The notes: generated by a model from the letters alone, not told the origin. A stretch of 52,891 nucleotides of DNA from Chloroflexota bacterium (GCA_016875715.1 VGOZ01000011.1:1-52891); one strand, 5' to 3'; positions 25,302 to 34,139 are shown, numbered from the stretch's first letter. Numbers and translations are program-made.

Positions 25302-26317
25302 GCGGCGAACTCGGTGTCCTGATCATCGGCGCAGGTCGCGTCTCCCGGGCGCACGCGCATGCTGTGCGGGAGACTCCGGGAACCCGCCTTGTGGCGGTCG
25401 CCGATATCGCCCTCGATCGGGCCGAGGCCCTCGCAGGCGAGGGGGCGACCGCGTACGTCGACTACCTCCAGGCGCTCGAACGAAGCGACGTGCAGGTCGT
25501 GATGATCGCGTTGCCCCACAACCTCCACGAGAGTGTCACAGTCCGGTCGCTCCGGGCGGGCAAGCACGTGTTCGTCGAGAAGCCGATGGCTGACACGATC
25601 GAGGAATGCGATCGAATGATCGACGCCGCGCGGCTCGCAGATCGGCTCCTCTTCGTCGCACACACACAGCGCTACTTCGCCTCTACGATCGAGGCGAAGC
25701 GCATCCTGCAGAGCGGCGAGATCGGCCGACCGATCTTCGCTACCGACACCTGGTACAAGGCGTTCGGCATCGAGACGCGTCCGCCCTGGTTTCTGGATAG
25801 GGCACAGGGTGGGGGCATGTGGCTGATGAACGGTGCCCATATGATCGACCGGACGTGCTGGGTGCTCGACTCCGACGTCGAGTCCGTCAAGGCATGGATC
25901 GGATCGCCGTTCCATGGGATCTCCGCTGACGACGCCAACATCGCGCTATTGCGATTGCGGAATGGATGCCACGCCACGATCGTGCACGCCGGCTTCAGGC
26001 GAGGTGTGGATCGATGCGAGGTCGAGGTGACCTGCACCGGAGGGATGCTTCTCTTCGATTCGTACTCCAATCGTCTCGCTGTTGACGAGGCCGGTGCGTA
26101 TCGTTCGCGCCCCCTGACTCCCGTTCATCCGATGAGCGCCGAACTGCAAAATCTGGTTGGCGCGATCCGGGGTGAGGATGTCCTTGGAGTGACGCCTGAG
26201 TGGGGGCGCCACATCGTCGACGTACTTCTCGGCTGTGAGGAATCGACCAGGACGGGCCGAGAAGTCACGATCCGCAGTCGCGGCATTCTGGGGCCGGTTG
26301 GCGCATCGCGCCACTGA
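25298..26317 (+). CDS. Gfo/Idh/MocA family oxidoreductase
   Basis: A 339-residue NAD(P)-dependent dehydrogenase. The Rossmann domain starts VLIIGAGRVSRAHAHAV; the family EKP motif is in HVFVEKPMADT. The C-terminal domain has GGGMWLMNGAHMIDRTCWVL, the H/D region typical of sugar-type members. Substrates in the family are sugars, inositols or amino sugars; none can be named here. It overlaps the DUF6062 gene by 4 nt and lgt by 1 nt, so expression with both is coupled. Confidence 0.93.
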   Translation: MSGELGVLIIGAGRVSRAHAHAVRETPGTRLVAVADIALDRAEALAGEGATAYVDYLQALERSDVQVVMIALPHNLHESVTVRSLRAGKHVFVEKPMADTIEECDRMIDAARLADRLLFVAHTQRYFASTIEAKRILQSGEIGRPIFATDTWYKAFGIETRPPWFLDRAQGGGMWLMNGAHMIDRTCWVLDSDVESVKAWIGSPFHGISADDANIALLRLRNGCHATIVHAGFRRGVDRCEVEVTCTGGMLLFDSYSNRLAVDEAGAYRSRPLTPVHPMSAELQNLVGAIRGEDVLGVTPEWGRHIVDVLLGCEESTRTGREVTIRSRGILGPVGASRH

Positions 26318-27126
26318 TGCCGCCCTTCCTCGCGATCCCGCTACCGTTCGACGCGGTCGCGCTGGCGTTTGGATCGGCGGCATTGACCTGGAACAGCGTG
26401 TTCATCGCAATGGGTGTCGTCGTCGGCGTCGCGTGGGGGGCGCGGCTCGCCTCACGTTCGGGAATCGACGAGGACCGTGGGTACACCATCGGGCTCGTCG
26501 GGATCGTCGCAGGCATCATCGGTGCCCGGCTATTTCACGTCGTGGACTTTTGGGACTACTACCGTCGGGAACCACTGCACATTCTCTTTCTCAGCGAGAG
26601 CGGCCTGGCGATCTGGGGCGGGATTGTCTTCGGTGGTCTGGGCGCGGCCGCGTATGAGTGGCGGTCCCGTCTCAGCCTGCCAGATCTGGCGGACGCGGGC
26701 GCGTCCGGTCTCATTCTCGGGCAGGCGATTGAACGCGTCGGAGGAGTGCTCGGTGGAGGGTTCCACGGGCGGCCATTCGACGGACCCTGGGCGGTCATCT
26801 ATACCCATCCACGCACCGACGGCGAGCAGGGCCTCGCGGTGCACCCCGCGATTGGATACGAGCTACTGTGGGATCTGGCGCTCTTCGGACTGATGAACGC
26901 TCTAAGCGGTCGCCTGCGGCCGGGGACGCTCTTCTGCATCTACCTGTGCGGGTACGGGCTTGGTCGGCTCTGGACTGGTGTCTACCGGGTGGAGATCGTC
27001 GCGGCGCTGGGACTGTCGCAGGGCCAGTTGCTTGGCGCGGCCGCGTTGTGTGCGGGCACCGCCGCCCTGCTGGTCATGTGGCGCCGCCGCGATGCGGTAG
27101 GTCGGGCGGAGGACGCCCCGACCTAG
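26317..27126 (+). CDS. lgt: Prolipoprotein diacylglyceryl transferase, divergent
   Basis: A 269-residue polytopic membrane protein that should attach diacylglycerol to lipobox cysteines. Recognisable parts are IIGARLFHVVDFWDYY, SGLAIWGGIVFGG, ILGQAIERVGG, HPAIGYELLWDL and YGLGRLWTGVYRVE. In the usual Lgt signature (GRxGNxxNxExxG) the first Gly is Glu and both Asn are Gly here (ERVGGVLGGGFHG); the Arg and last Gly remain. So it is either a divergent Lgt or a relative with altered use. A candidate substrate, the polysaccharide-deacetylase lipoprotein, is encoded at 41579-42769. ATG shares one base with the preceding stop. Confidence 0.85.
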   Translation: MPPFLAIPLPFDAVALAFGSAALTWNSVFIAMGVVVGVAWGARLASRSGIDEDRGYTIGLVGIVAGIIGARLFHVVDFWDYYRREPLHILFLSESGLAIWGGIVFGGLGAAAYEWRSRLSLPDLADAGASGLILGQAIERVGGVLGGGFHGRPFDGPWAVIYTHPRTDGEQGLAVHPAIGYELLWDLALFGLMNALSGRLRPGTLFCIYLCGYGLGRLWTGVYRVEIVAALGLSQGQLLGAAALCAGTAALLVMWRRRDAVGRAEDAPT

Positions 27127-27136
27127 AGCGTCTGAT

Positions 27137-28429
27137 TCAGCCGAGTCGGTACATCACCATTCCCGTGGCGACCTTCGGCGCGAAGTAGGTGGATTTCTCG
27201 GGCATGCGCTCGCGTGCCCGCGCGACCTGGACGATGTGCCGCACATCCGTGGGCGCGACGAGCACCGACATCCGCGCCGGGTCACTCTGCGCGTGGCGAC
27301 GCGCCTCCCCCGGATCGCGGGTGAATGCGATCTCGGTGCCCGGATGTCCTTGCTCGAGCGTGTCGATCACGAACGTCTGCAGCAGCCCCACGTCCAGTTC
27401 GCGCCAGGTGGCCGGCGCGCTCCACGGCTCGGGGATGCGGCGAACGCGTGCGTAGCGGATCCTTCCCTCGCCGGGCCCCACAACGCCGAAGATAGGCCCC
27501 TCACTCCTGCGGGCGAGGAGCCCTCGATAGAGGTCATCGTCGCTGACGTCGCTCGGGACTCCCTCGCAGGCGAACAGCTCGGAATGGAAGGGGTCGTCCC
27601 ACGGGGCATCGGACGGAAGGGAGACCATCCGGTGTGTGGGCAGGACACGCAGACCGGGATCCTCCACGCTGACGAGGAGCATCATCACAAAACGCGCGGG
27701 ATGATCGGAATCGCCAAAGCCGGCGGTGTGCTGCCGCTCGTTCAGATACTCTAGGGCAGTCTCGTAGCGGTGATGGCCATCGGCGATGAAGAGTTCGCGA
27801 TGCGCGAACAGGGCACCAAGACGCTCCGCATCCCCACCGGTGACACGCCATAGCTGGTGGTTCTCGGCGATCTCGGGCGAAGCCCCCGGTCGCACCTGCG
27901 CGCAGGCGATGGGGACACCGCGGCAGGCGCGATGGAGCAGTTCCTGAATGGTTCCATCGGGGTCTTCGTAGAGGGAGAAGATCGGGCTGAATTGCGTCCG
28001 GCACGTGTGAAGAAGCTCCAGGCGATCGGCCTTCGGGCGCGGTCTGGTCCGCTCGTGTGGGAGGATCGCACCGTCCTCCCAGGGCCGCAGGCGCACGATC
28101 GCGAACACGCCGCGTCGAGTCAGATCGCCATTCGGGGTACGGAATCGCTCTTCGTAGGGGTACATCGCCGGAGTCGAATCGCGACCCAGGATGTTTCGAC
28201 GGCGCCAGAGACGCAGGCTCTCGGCCGCGAAGGCGTACCGGCCCGCCAGCGGCTCATCTGAACTCCCCCGGGCCAATTCGAGACGGATAACGTTGTGCGG
28301 ATCCCGCTCGTAGAGCGCATCTTGCTCGCTGGGGGAGATCACGTCGTACGGCGGCGCGATGACCGAACCCAGGCTATCGACCGCCGCGTAGCGCACAGCC
28401 TGGAAGGGGCGGACCTCGAGCACCGGCAA
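27137..28429 (-). CDS. DUF1015 family protein
   Basis: A 430-residue protein with the DUF1015 marks VRPFQAVRY near the start, VIAPPYDVISPSEQ, NVIRLEL, LFIADGHHRYETALEY (about 215-230) and LPTHRMV. The family is widespread in Chloroflexi, Clostridia and archaea and lacks a firm function. The start is TTG 28429 or GTG 28423. It is the last gene of a tight four-gene unit (UroD-like, HIBADH-like, CinA-like, DUF1015) with 3 nt between it and the CinA-like gene. Confidence 0.92.
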   Translation of the reverse strand: MPVLEVRPFQAVRYAAVDSLGSVIAPPYDVISPSEQDALYERDPHNVIRLELARGSSDEPLAGRYAFAAESLRLWRRRNILGRDSTPAMYPYEERFRTPNGDLTRRGVFAIVRLRPWEDGAILPHERTRPRPKADRLELLHTCRTQFSPIFSLYEDPDGTIQELLHRACRGVPIACAQVRPGASPEIAENHQLWRVTGGDAERLGALFAHRELFIADGHHRYETALEYLNERQHTAGFGDSDHPARFVMMLLVSVEDPGLRVLPTHRMVSLPSDAPWDDPFHSELFACEGVPSDVSDDDLYRGLLARRSEGPIFGVVGPGEGRIRYARVRRIPEPWSAPATWRELDVGLLQTFVIDTLEQGHPGTEIAFTRDPGEARRHAQSDPARMSVLVAPTDVRHIVQVARARERMPEKSTYFAPKVATGMVMYRLG

Positions 28430-28432
28430 GAA

Positions 28433-28942
28433 CTATAGGCGGCTCTCCACGCCATCCCTGATGAGGGCGAGGGCGGCCGCGCAGAATGCCTGTCGATTCG
28501 CATCCCGGTCGTCCAGGCCCGTCTGGACCATCCGTCCCCGATACGCACCGTCGGGCGCGAAGAGACAGAAGTACCCCAGGCCGGGTGGTTTCGCGCTGCG
28601 ATGCGCACCACGCGGGCCCAGCAAGCCCGTCTCCGCCAGCGTCCAATCGGCTCCGAAGACCCGGTGCGCCGCGATCGCATACGCCAGGGCCGCGCTCTCG
28701 GAGACTGCGCCATCGCTGCCCAGCGACTCTGAGGTGACGCCGAGAACGGCCTTACTGGCGCTGGCCGCATAGGGCGCGATTGAGGCGAGAAACCAGCGCG
28801 ACGCGCCTGGCTGCGCCGTCAACGTCGCCCCCAGCAGTCCCCCGAGCGAGCACTCGACGAGGGCGAGCGTCTGCCCCCGCCGCACCAGCGCGTCCGCGAT
28901 CGAAGCAACGACTTCGTCGGTTCGCTCGCTCGCCCCGTCCAC
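28433..28942 (-). CDS. CinA C-terminal (PncC-like) nicotinamide-nucleotide amidase homologue
   Basis: A 169-residue stand-alone CinA domain. PncC deamidates NMN in NAD salvage. Conserved parts are APYAASASKAVLGV (with the family Tyr and Lys) and SLGSDGAVSESAALAYA. The usual active-site string A-E-S-C-T-G-G is V-E30-C31-S32-L-G-G here: the Ser position holds Cys and the next holds Ser. The later GIAGPxGG-type loop is also altered (GLLGPRGAHRSAKPPG). Activity may therefore be changed or lost. GTG start; it directly follows the HIBADH-like gene. Confidence 0.85.
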   Translation of the reverse strand: MDGASERTDEVVASIADALVRRGQTLALVECSLGGLLGATLTAQPGASRWFLASIAPYAASASKAVLGVTSESLGSDGAVSESAALAYAIAAHRVFGADWTLAETGLLGPRGAHRSAKPPGLGYFCLFAPDGAYRGRMVQTGLDDRDANRQAFCAAALALIRDGVESRL

Positions 28943-28943
28943 G

Positions 28944-29849
28944 TTACCTCGGGTTGGGCCGCTTCGAGCGAACCTCGAAACCGACGGCGCGCTCTAGGGG
29001 TTGGACGACCGCGGCATTCGATCGGCTACCCAGGCGCAGGGCGCGCGCTGTCTGGATAACCTGCTCGGCTAGCCCACCGGCGACGGTGGGGACTCCGAGG
29101 TCCCGCGCCATCTGCACCGCAAGTGAGACATCCTTGTACTGGAGGTCGATCGTGAAGCCGGGTTCGAAGTTCCGGGAGAGGATATTGGGGCCGTGCCCGG
29201 TGAGCGCCCGACTCGCACCGGAGGACGTGCTCAGCACCTCGTACAACTGGTCTGGGTCCAGACCTGCGCGCACGCCGAGCACGAGCCCCTCGACGACTCC
29301 GAGTGCGCAGATCGCGCCCATCATCTGGTTTACGAGTTTCGTCGCGGCGCCCGCTCCGACGGGTCCCATGTGGTAGATGTTCTTCCCCATCGCCTGAAGT
29401 TGAGGCCGGATGCGTGCAAGGGCAGCAGCATCTCCCCCGATCATGATTGAGAGCGTGCCTTCACGAGCGCCGCTGGTGCCGCCGCTCACTGGCGCATCCA
29501 GGTAGTGGGCGCCCTGCGCCTGCACGGCCGCCGCCACTTCCCGGTGCGTGGCCGGGTCGATGGTGCTCATCTCGCACACGATCTGACCGGTCCGCAGACC
29601 CTCGACAACCCCGCCCGGACGCAGATACAGGGCGCGGACATCGGCGGGCCCGGGCACGCACGAGAACACCAGGTCGGCGAGCCGGGCCGCCTCAGCGCCG
29701 CTCCCCGCGCCGGTCAAACCCTCTGCAACCAGCTGCGCGGTCCGCCCGGCCGATCGGTTGTGCACGATCAGTGTATCCACCGCGCGACGGAGATTGCGGG
29801 CCATGGGCATACCCATCAGGCCGAGGCCAATGAATGCTGCGCGGACCAT
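28944..29849 (-). CDS. NAD-binding 3-hydroxyisobutyrate dehydrogenase-family reductase
   Basis: A 301-residue beta-hydroxyacid dehydrogenase. It has the dinucleotide site FIGLGLMGMPMARNL, the substrate-binding DAPVSGGTSGAREGTLSIM (about 119-137) and the catalytic Lys in GAATKLVNQMM (near 173). Known members reduce or oxidise 3-hydroxyisobutyrate, tartronate semialdehyde or succinic semialdehyde; this one cannot be assigned. It starts 9 nt after the UroD-family gene. Confidence 0.93.
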   Translation of the reverse strand: MVRAAFIGLGLMGMPMARNLRRAVDTLIVHNRSAGRTAQLVAEGLTGAGSGAEAARLADLVFSCVPGPADVRALYLRPGGVVEGLRTGQIVCEMSTIDPATHREVAAAVQAQGAHYLDAPVSGGTSGAREGTLSIMIGGDAAALARIRPQLQAMGKNIYHMGPVGAGAATKLVNQMMGAICALGVVEGLVLGVRAGLDPDQLYEVLSTSSGASRALTGHGPNILSRNFEPGFTIDLQYKDVSLAVQMARDLGVPTVAGGLAEQVIQTARALRLGSRSNAAVVQPLERAVGFEVRSKRPNPR

Positions 29850-29858
29850 ACGCCTACC

Positions 29859-30857
29859 CTATCCCCCCTGTGAGACTGCCGTGCGGGCGGCACGGATGTT
29901 CCGCTCGGGCGTCCGATAACCGATTACGCAGCCGGCCGCGACGCACAGCGCCCGGTGCCCCGCCTGAGTGCGAGCGTCGGCGATTTCGTCGCGAATGACC
30001 GCCGTCGGGCCGCTCATCAGGGCGCCCCATTCATCGATGCCGCCGATCAGGAGTCCGCCGAAACGGGTCGCCACCTCTGCGATGGACGGCCCGACCGCGC
30101 GGTCGTGCCAGTTCAGGGCGGGCGCCCGATAGCCGAACAGATCTTCCCAGTGGATGCGCGACCCGTGCGCATGGACGACGATCAACGGGGTGCGTGATCG
30201 CGCCGTCTCGATGACCTGGCGATCGCCCGGTGCGGTCCAGGCACGGTGTTCGTCCGCGCTCACCAGGTCCGCGGTCGCCGCCTGAGTGACCACGAAGAGA
30301 CCATCGGCTCCGGCATCGAACGTTAGGTCCACGAATCGACACATGTCTTCCGCGATCCTCCGCAGCCCTGCCTGCACGGCGGATGGGTGTGTCCGCATGT
30401 GCAGGCGCAAGAGGTCGCCGCCGAGCCTGCGGGCGATCGAAAGTGGCGTAAAGACCGTCTGGAGGATAGGCGTGTGCGGTCCAATGGCAAGGCGGAGGCG
30501 CTTCAAGGCGTCGAACTGGCAACCGGTGCGGGCACGCGTGAAATCGAGAGGGTGAAGCTCTGACCAATCCTGCGGCGCACGGATCGCCCGACTCACCACT
30601 GCGCGCGTGCCGTGGGGGTCACCCGCGAACGTCGTCGTGGCGCCCCAGTCTTCCAGGCAGTCCGTGCTCGACGGCATGAACTTCACAAAGTCGAACTGAT
30701 GCTGGGCCTGAAATGCGGTGTGGGCCACGGCGAGTCGAGCGGGGTCCTGATCATCCTGCGGCCAATGGCGCCAGAGGCTCATCAGCGGACGAGCCAGCCT
30801 CTCGCCGGCGAAGGCGGCGAGGACACGGTCCCGGCAGTCCGCATCGTACATAACCAT
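29859..30857 (-). CDS. Uroporphyrinogen decarboxylase (UroD) superfamily protein
   Basis: A 332-residue barrel protein of the UroD/methyl-cobamide transferase superfamily (DFVKFMPSSTDCLEDWG, PILQTVFTPLSIARRLGG, GADGLFVVTQAATADLVS, LIVVHAHGS, LNWHDRAVGPSIAE, LIGGIDEWGAL). It lacks the N-terminal PVWxMRQAGR motif of true HemE, so heme synthesis is unlikely. Members without that motif act as corrinoid methyltransferases or are unassigned. No corrinoid-binding partner is adjacent. The ATG at 30857 sits 4 nt after TAGAAT. First gene of the unit ending in DUF1015. Confidence 0.88.
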   Translation of the reverse strand: MVMYDADCRDRVLAAFAGERLARPLMSLWRHWPQDDQDPARLAVAHTAFQAQHQFDFVKFMPSSTDCLEDWGATTTFAGDPHGTRAVVSRAIRAPQDWSELHPLDFTRARTGCQFDALKRLRLAIGPHTPILQTVFTPLSIARRLGGDLLRLHMRTHPSAVQAGLRRIAEDMCRFVDLTFDAGADGLFVVTQAATADLVSADEHRAWTAPGDRQVIETARSRTPLIVVHAHGSRIHWEDLFGYRAPALNWHDRAVGPSIAEVATRFGGLLIGGIDEWGALMSGPTAVIRDEIADARTQAGHRALCVAAGCVIGYRTPERNIRAARTAVSQGG

Positions 30858-30861
30858 GGCG

Positions 30862-30867
30862 ATTCTA
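30862..30867 (-). promoter_or_regulatory. -10 element TAGAAT, leaderless type
   Basis: TAGAAT on the minus strand ends 4 nt before the ATG at 30857; there is no room for a ribosome site. Confidence 0.55.
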
Positions 30868-30872
30868 TCTGT

Positions 30873-30889
30873 CGGACCCTTCAGGTCCG
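30873..30889. promoter_or_regulatory. Palindrome CGGACC-N5-GGTCCG, operator candidate
   Basis: A perfect 6-bp inverted repeat with a 5-nt spacer (30873-30889) begins 5 nt upstream of the -10 element of the UroD-family unit, inside the region polymerase must cover. This position suits a repressor site; the factor is unknown. Confidence 0.4.
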
Positions 30890-30961
30890 GTCGCGGCCGC
30901 CGATCATCGCTGTGCAGCCGCGAGCGAGGGACCGCTCCGGATCGATGAAGGGAGTCACCCG

Positions 30962-31186
30962 ATGGGTCAGGCAGGCCTGCAGATCAGCGATGACACGCGC
31001 ACGATCATCCAGGAGACGCTGGCGGAGGTGACGCCCCGCGCCGCAGCGCTCGCGCTGTTGCGATTCGGCGACTACCTGGAACTGATTCAGCGATCAGGGG
31101 TGGAGATGACCGAGGATCTCTGTTCCACGCTGTTCCAGGAGCTTCGCGCCATCTGCCTGCGAGATCAGCGGGAGTCGACTATCTGA
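30962..31186 (+). CDS. Small helical protein, unknown function
   Basis: A 74-residue, mostly helical protein (TRTIIQETLAEVTPRAAALA, LLRFGDYLELIQ, TEDLCSTLFQELRAICLRD). No family is recognised. The ATG has a clear Shine-Dalgarno (AAGGGAG) 7 nt upstream, one of the better ribosome sites in the window, which supports it being real. It stands alone between the divergent UroD-like unit and the HpcH aldolase gene. Confidence 0.6.
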   Translation: MGQAGLQISDDTRTIIQETLAEVTPRAAALALLRFGDYLELIQRSGVEMTEDLCSTLFQELRAICLRDQRESTI

Positions 31187-31225
31187 ACGTCCGGCCACCC
31201 GGCGCGCGGGCGGCGCGGCGTGCGC

Positions 31226-31231
31226 TATGCT
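31226..31231 (+). promoter_or_regulatory. Candidate -10 element TATGCT
   Basis: TATGCT ends 8 nt before the ATG at 31240. A GGAG directly abuts the ATG, too close for normal pairing. Confidence 0.4.
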
Positions 31232-31239
31232 GCCCGGAG

Positions 31240-32004
31240 ATGTTGCGCCCGAATGAGTTGAAGCGGAAACTCGCGGCGGGCCAGGTGTGTCTGGGCGCGA
31301 TGCTGAACTTCCCCTCGCCGCACGCTATGGAGATCGCTGGCATCGGTGGACTCGATTTCGTGATCATCGACGCGGAGCATGGACCGATGGGTCCGGAGAG
31401 TTGCGAGAACATGGTTCGCGCGGCGCACCTCGTCGGCCTGACTCCGCTTGTTCGGGTTGCTCAGAACGAACCCCAGGTCATCCTGCGCTACCTCGACATC
31501 GCCTCCGCCGGCGTGCAGGTCCCGATGTTGAACAGCGCGGAGGACGTGCGTCAGGCCGCGGCGAGCGTTCGGTACGTGCCACTGGGCCGCCGCGGACTCG
31601 CCGGCACGCGCGCGGCCTCCTATGGTGTCGGGCCGCAGCTGTCGGAGTATGTCCCGGTCGCGAACGCGGAGGTGATGCTCGTCGCTCAGATCGAGACAGT
31701 CGGCGCCGTCGAGGCGCTGCCGGAGATCCTGACGGTCGAGGGCGTCGATGTGGTGTTCATTGGGCCCACCGATCTGTCGCAGTCGCTCGGGTACCCGGGC
31801 CGGCAGACCGAGCCGTTGGTGCAGGCTACGATCGACCGATGCATTGCCCAGATTCGAGAGGCCGGTAAGCCGGTGGGTACGACTTGCCGCGACATCACGC
31901 ACGCGCGTTCGCTGATCGATAAGGGCGTGACCTATGTGGTGGGGAATATCGGCGCACTGCTCGCGCGGGCAGTTCGTGACTTCGTTCGCGACGCGCGGGC
32001 CTGA
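31240..32004 (+). CDS. HpcH/HpaI family aldolase
   Basis: A 254-residue class II, metal-dependent aldolase of the HpcH/GarL type. Marks are LGAMLNFPSPHAMEIAG, FVIIDAEHGPMGPE, PLVRVAQNEPQVILRYLD, MLVAQIETVGAVE and FIGPTDLSQSLGYPG. These enzymes split 2-keto-4-hydroxy acids (for example 2-keto-3-deoxyglucarate) to pyruvate and an aldehyde. It could serve the sugar-acid unit at 2.6-6 kb, but the distance makes that a guess. It ends 18 nt from the convergent GT39-like gene. Confidence 0.93.
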   Translation: MLRPNELKRKLAAGQVCLGAMLNFPSPHAMEIAGIGGLDFVIIDAEHGPMGPESCENMVRAAHLVGLTPLVRVAQNEPQVILRYLDIASAGVQVPMLNSAEDVRQAAASVRYVPLGRRGLAGTRAASYGVGPQLSEYVPVANAEVMLVAQIETVGAVEALPEILTVEGVDVVFIGPTDLSQSLGYPGRQTEPLVQATIDRCIAQIREAGKPVGTTCRDITHARSLIDKGVTYVVGNIGALLARAVRDFVRDARA

Positions 32005-32021
32005 TCCCGCCTGACGCTCGC

Positions 32022-33962
32022 TCAGTCCAGCGGCAGAGTTCCGATCGCGAACGAGTCGACGAGCGATCGATCCGACGCATCGAGCGTGCTGAGGCGATCT
32101 CCGGTCGCCGGGCGATAGATGCCGAGGCTCAGCCCCAGGCTCGCCGGATCCAGTCCCGGCGGGACATCGAACTCGGCCCAGACCAGCAGGCCATCACCTT
32201 GCCGAAGATCGTCGCCGACGACGTCGTAAGGATCCACTCCCGCGAGAGGCCGACCTCCAGCGTCGCGCAGGTGGAAGAACATCGAATACAGGCCGGAGAT
32301 GCGCTCGCGCGCCCGCCAGACGGTGATGATCTTCAGCCGTCCAGTCATACCGGTCTCAACGTTGTGGCCGAGCAGGTCGAAGCCATCGGCGAATTTGGCC
32401 ACTGGGGCGACGCGCCGGTAATCCGTCGCGACGATCTGCCAGTACTCATAGTGACCGTCGATTCCCGGGAACGGATCTGTCTCGTCGAGCTTGTCACCGA
32501 CGCGCGCTAGCTCGAACCGCATAGCGGCCGATGTGGCCGGTCCGACGACGACGATCGTTCGCCCCAGCGGCAGAGGGAGGGCCGTTGTGATCCCCGCCGA
32601 TAGCACACGCCCGGCGGAGGGCCAGAGTGCTCGCCAGATCCACGGTAGGTCGTCAAGACCGTGTCGCCCGGCGCCGTTGATGAGGAGCGTATCGGGCGCA
32701 CCGTAGGTCTGCGCAAGCTGGACCGCGCCCTGCTGAAAAAGAAGAGGCACTCCGAAGTCGAGGGCGCCGCCGCGTTCGCCGACTGCTCCGAGATACCGTT
32801 CGCGGTGCACGACTTGCACTCCGACGAGGGAGAGGCAGAGAAGGAGCGCCACGACGCGCGCGATGTGGCGAGTGATGGGCCAGTTCCCATATCCGCCCGC
32901 GATCGTCCCGGCTCCGGCACCCACCGCGATGAACAGGATCGGCAAGGTCGGGATCAGATAATGGATCACAGTTGCCCGGCCGGAGACGGCGGCGAGCCCC
33001 AGCGGGATTGCGACGAATGCGGCAAAGACAAAAGGCTCCGCACGCGATCCCGAGGGACCCGGGGCCACCGCTCGGCGGAGCGATAGCAGTACGCCGACCA
33101 AGCACAGTGCCACGAGGATGACATCCGCTTCCCGGGTGGAGGGAAGACCCACGAGTTCCTCGGAGGTAGGAGGCGCGTGGGTCACGTACCCGCTCGCGCC
33201 GATCAGATTCCCCGCCAGGCGCAGAGCTGGCCAGACTGACGCTGTGCCCCAGTTACTCGACGCCATCAGCGCGCGAATGCCCCCGTCGCGCGCGAGTTCG
33301 ATCAGCGCGTACGGGAGCACGGTCGCGGCGGCGAGCGCGATACTGACGTACGTCGCAGGCTTTCGGAGAGCCTGGGGACGGCAGATGAACGGCACCAAGC
33401 CCACGGGAAGGAAGCTGAACCCCGAGGGGTGGAGATTCGGCAGAGCGGCGAGACTGACCCAGCCTACCAACAACCATGTCTGGTGTCCGGACCGCACGAA
33501 CTGGACGAAGCCGAGGCAGGCAAGGGAGACGAAAAGCGGCATGTATTCGTTTGCCCAGATCTTTCGGGAGAAGATGGTCGCCCACGATCCCGCGCCATAG
33601 AGGATCGCGGTCGCGAGCGCGGCCTCCGTGCCGAAGATCAGCCACGCAACCCGGGCCGCCAGGGCCACCGCTAGGAGGTTCACGATCGCGACGAACCCTG
33701 TGGCAAGGGTGGGGTCGGGCGAGAGCGCGGTGGGGATCGCCGTGAGATAGATCGCGAGCGGACCGTTCGCCAGGCCGGGCACGCTGGTCTCGATGCCACG
33801 GACCGGCAGCGCTCGCAGCGCGATCACGTCTCTCGCGAGGAGGACCATCTGCGCCTCGTCGCGCTTGAACTCGCTGATCTCGATCCGATCGCCCCGCGCC
33901 CACCCGGCCAATACCATCGCGACGAGAGCGAGACCAATGATGACGTGGCGGGAGATGGACAC
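32022..33962 (-). CDS. Polytopic GT39/PMT-like glycosyltransferase
   Basis: A 646-residue membrane protein with about 10-12 helices in the first 430 residues and a soluble beta-rich C-terminus (about 440-646). The first loop contains the acidic pair typical of GT-C enzymes (FKRDEAQMVLLARD). Such enzymes move sugars from a lipid carrier to protein or lipid on the outer face of the membrane. The GTG start at 33962 sits 9 nt after TAGAAT. Single gene. Confidence 0.82.
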   Translation of the reverse strand: MSISRHVIIGLALVAMVLAGWARGDRIEISEFKRDEAQMVLLARDVIALRALPVRGIETSVPGLANGPLAIYLTAIPTALSPDPTLATGFVAIVNLLAVALAARVAWLIFGTEAALATAILYGAGSWATIFSRKIWANEYMPLFVSLACLGFVQFVRSGHQTWLLVGWVSLAALPNLHPSGFSFLPVGLVPFICRPQALRKPATYVSIALAAATVLPYALIELARDGGIRALMASSNWGTASVWPALRLAGNLIGASGYVTHAPPTSEELVGLPSTREADVILVALCLVGVLLSLRRAVAPGPSGSRAEPFVFAAFVAIPLGLAAVSGRATVIHYLIPTLPILFIAVGAGAGTIAGGYGNWPITRHIARVVALLLCLSLVGVQVVHRERYLGAVGERGGALDFGVPLLFQQGAVQLAQTYGAPDTLLINGAGRHGLDDLPWIWRALWPSAGRVLSAGITTALPLPLGRTIVVVGPATSAAMRFELARVGDKLDETDPFPGIDGHYEYWQIVATDYRRVAPVAKFADGFDLLGHNVETGMTGRLKIITVWRARERISGLYSMFFHLRDAGGRPLAGVDPYDVVGDDLRQGDGLLVWAEFDVPPGLDPASLGLSLGIYRPATGDRLSTLDASDRSLVDSFAIGTLPLD

Positions 33963-33971
33963 TGCTCGCCG

Positions 33972-33977
33972 ATTCTA
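33972..33977 (-). promoter_or_regulatory. -10 element TAGAAT
   Basis: TAGAAT on the minus strand ends 9 nt before the GTG at 33962; no Shine-Dalgarno is seen in the gap. Confidence 0.5.
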
Positions 33978-34025
33978 GGGTTGGTCACTCGCCGAACTCG
34001 ATGAACCGATCCGGACGGACCACGG

Positions 34026-34054
34026 TTGTTTGATCGGCGGGGTCGTCCTATGAT
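34026..34054 (+). promoter_or_regulatory. Promoter of tRNA-Ala (TTGTTT-17-TATGAT)
   Basis: A -35-like TTGTTT (34026-34031) and -10 TATGAT (34049-34054) are 17 nt apart. The expected start, about 34061, is just before the mature tRNA at 34065. Confidence 0.6.
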
Positions 34055-34064
34055 CGGATCGTAC

Positions 34065-34139
<75 letters not shown>

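Noticed and set aside
28432..28437. TATAGT before the DUF1015 gene as a leaderless promoter
   Set aside because: It coincides with the last Leu codon and TAG stop of the CinA-like gene, so it may be chance; the tight spacing argues for co-transcription.
29859..30857. HemE (true uroporphyrinogen decarboxylase)
   Set aside because: The HemE N-terminal Arg motif is missing, and no heme genes are nearby.
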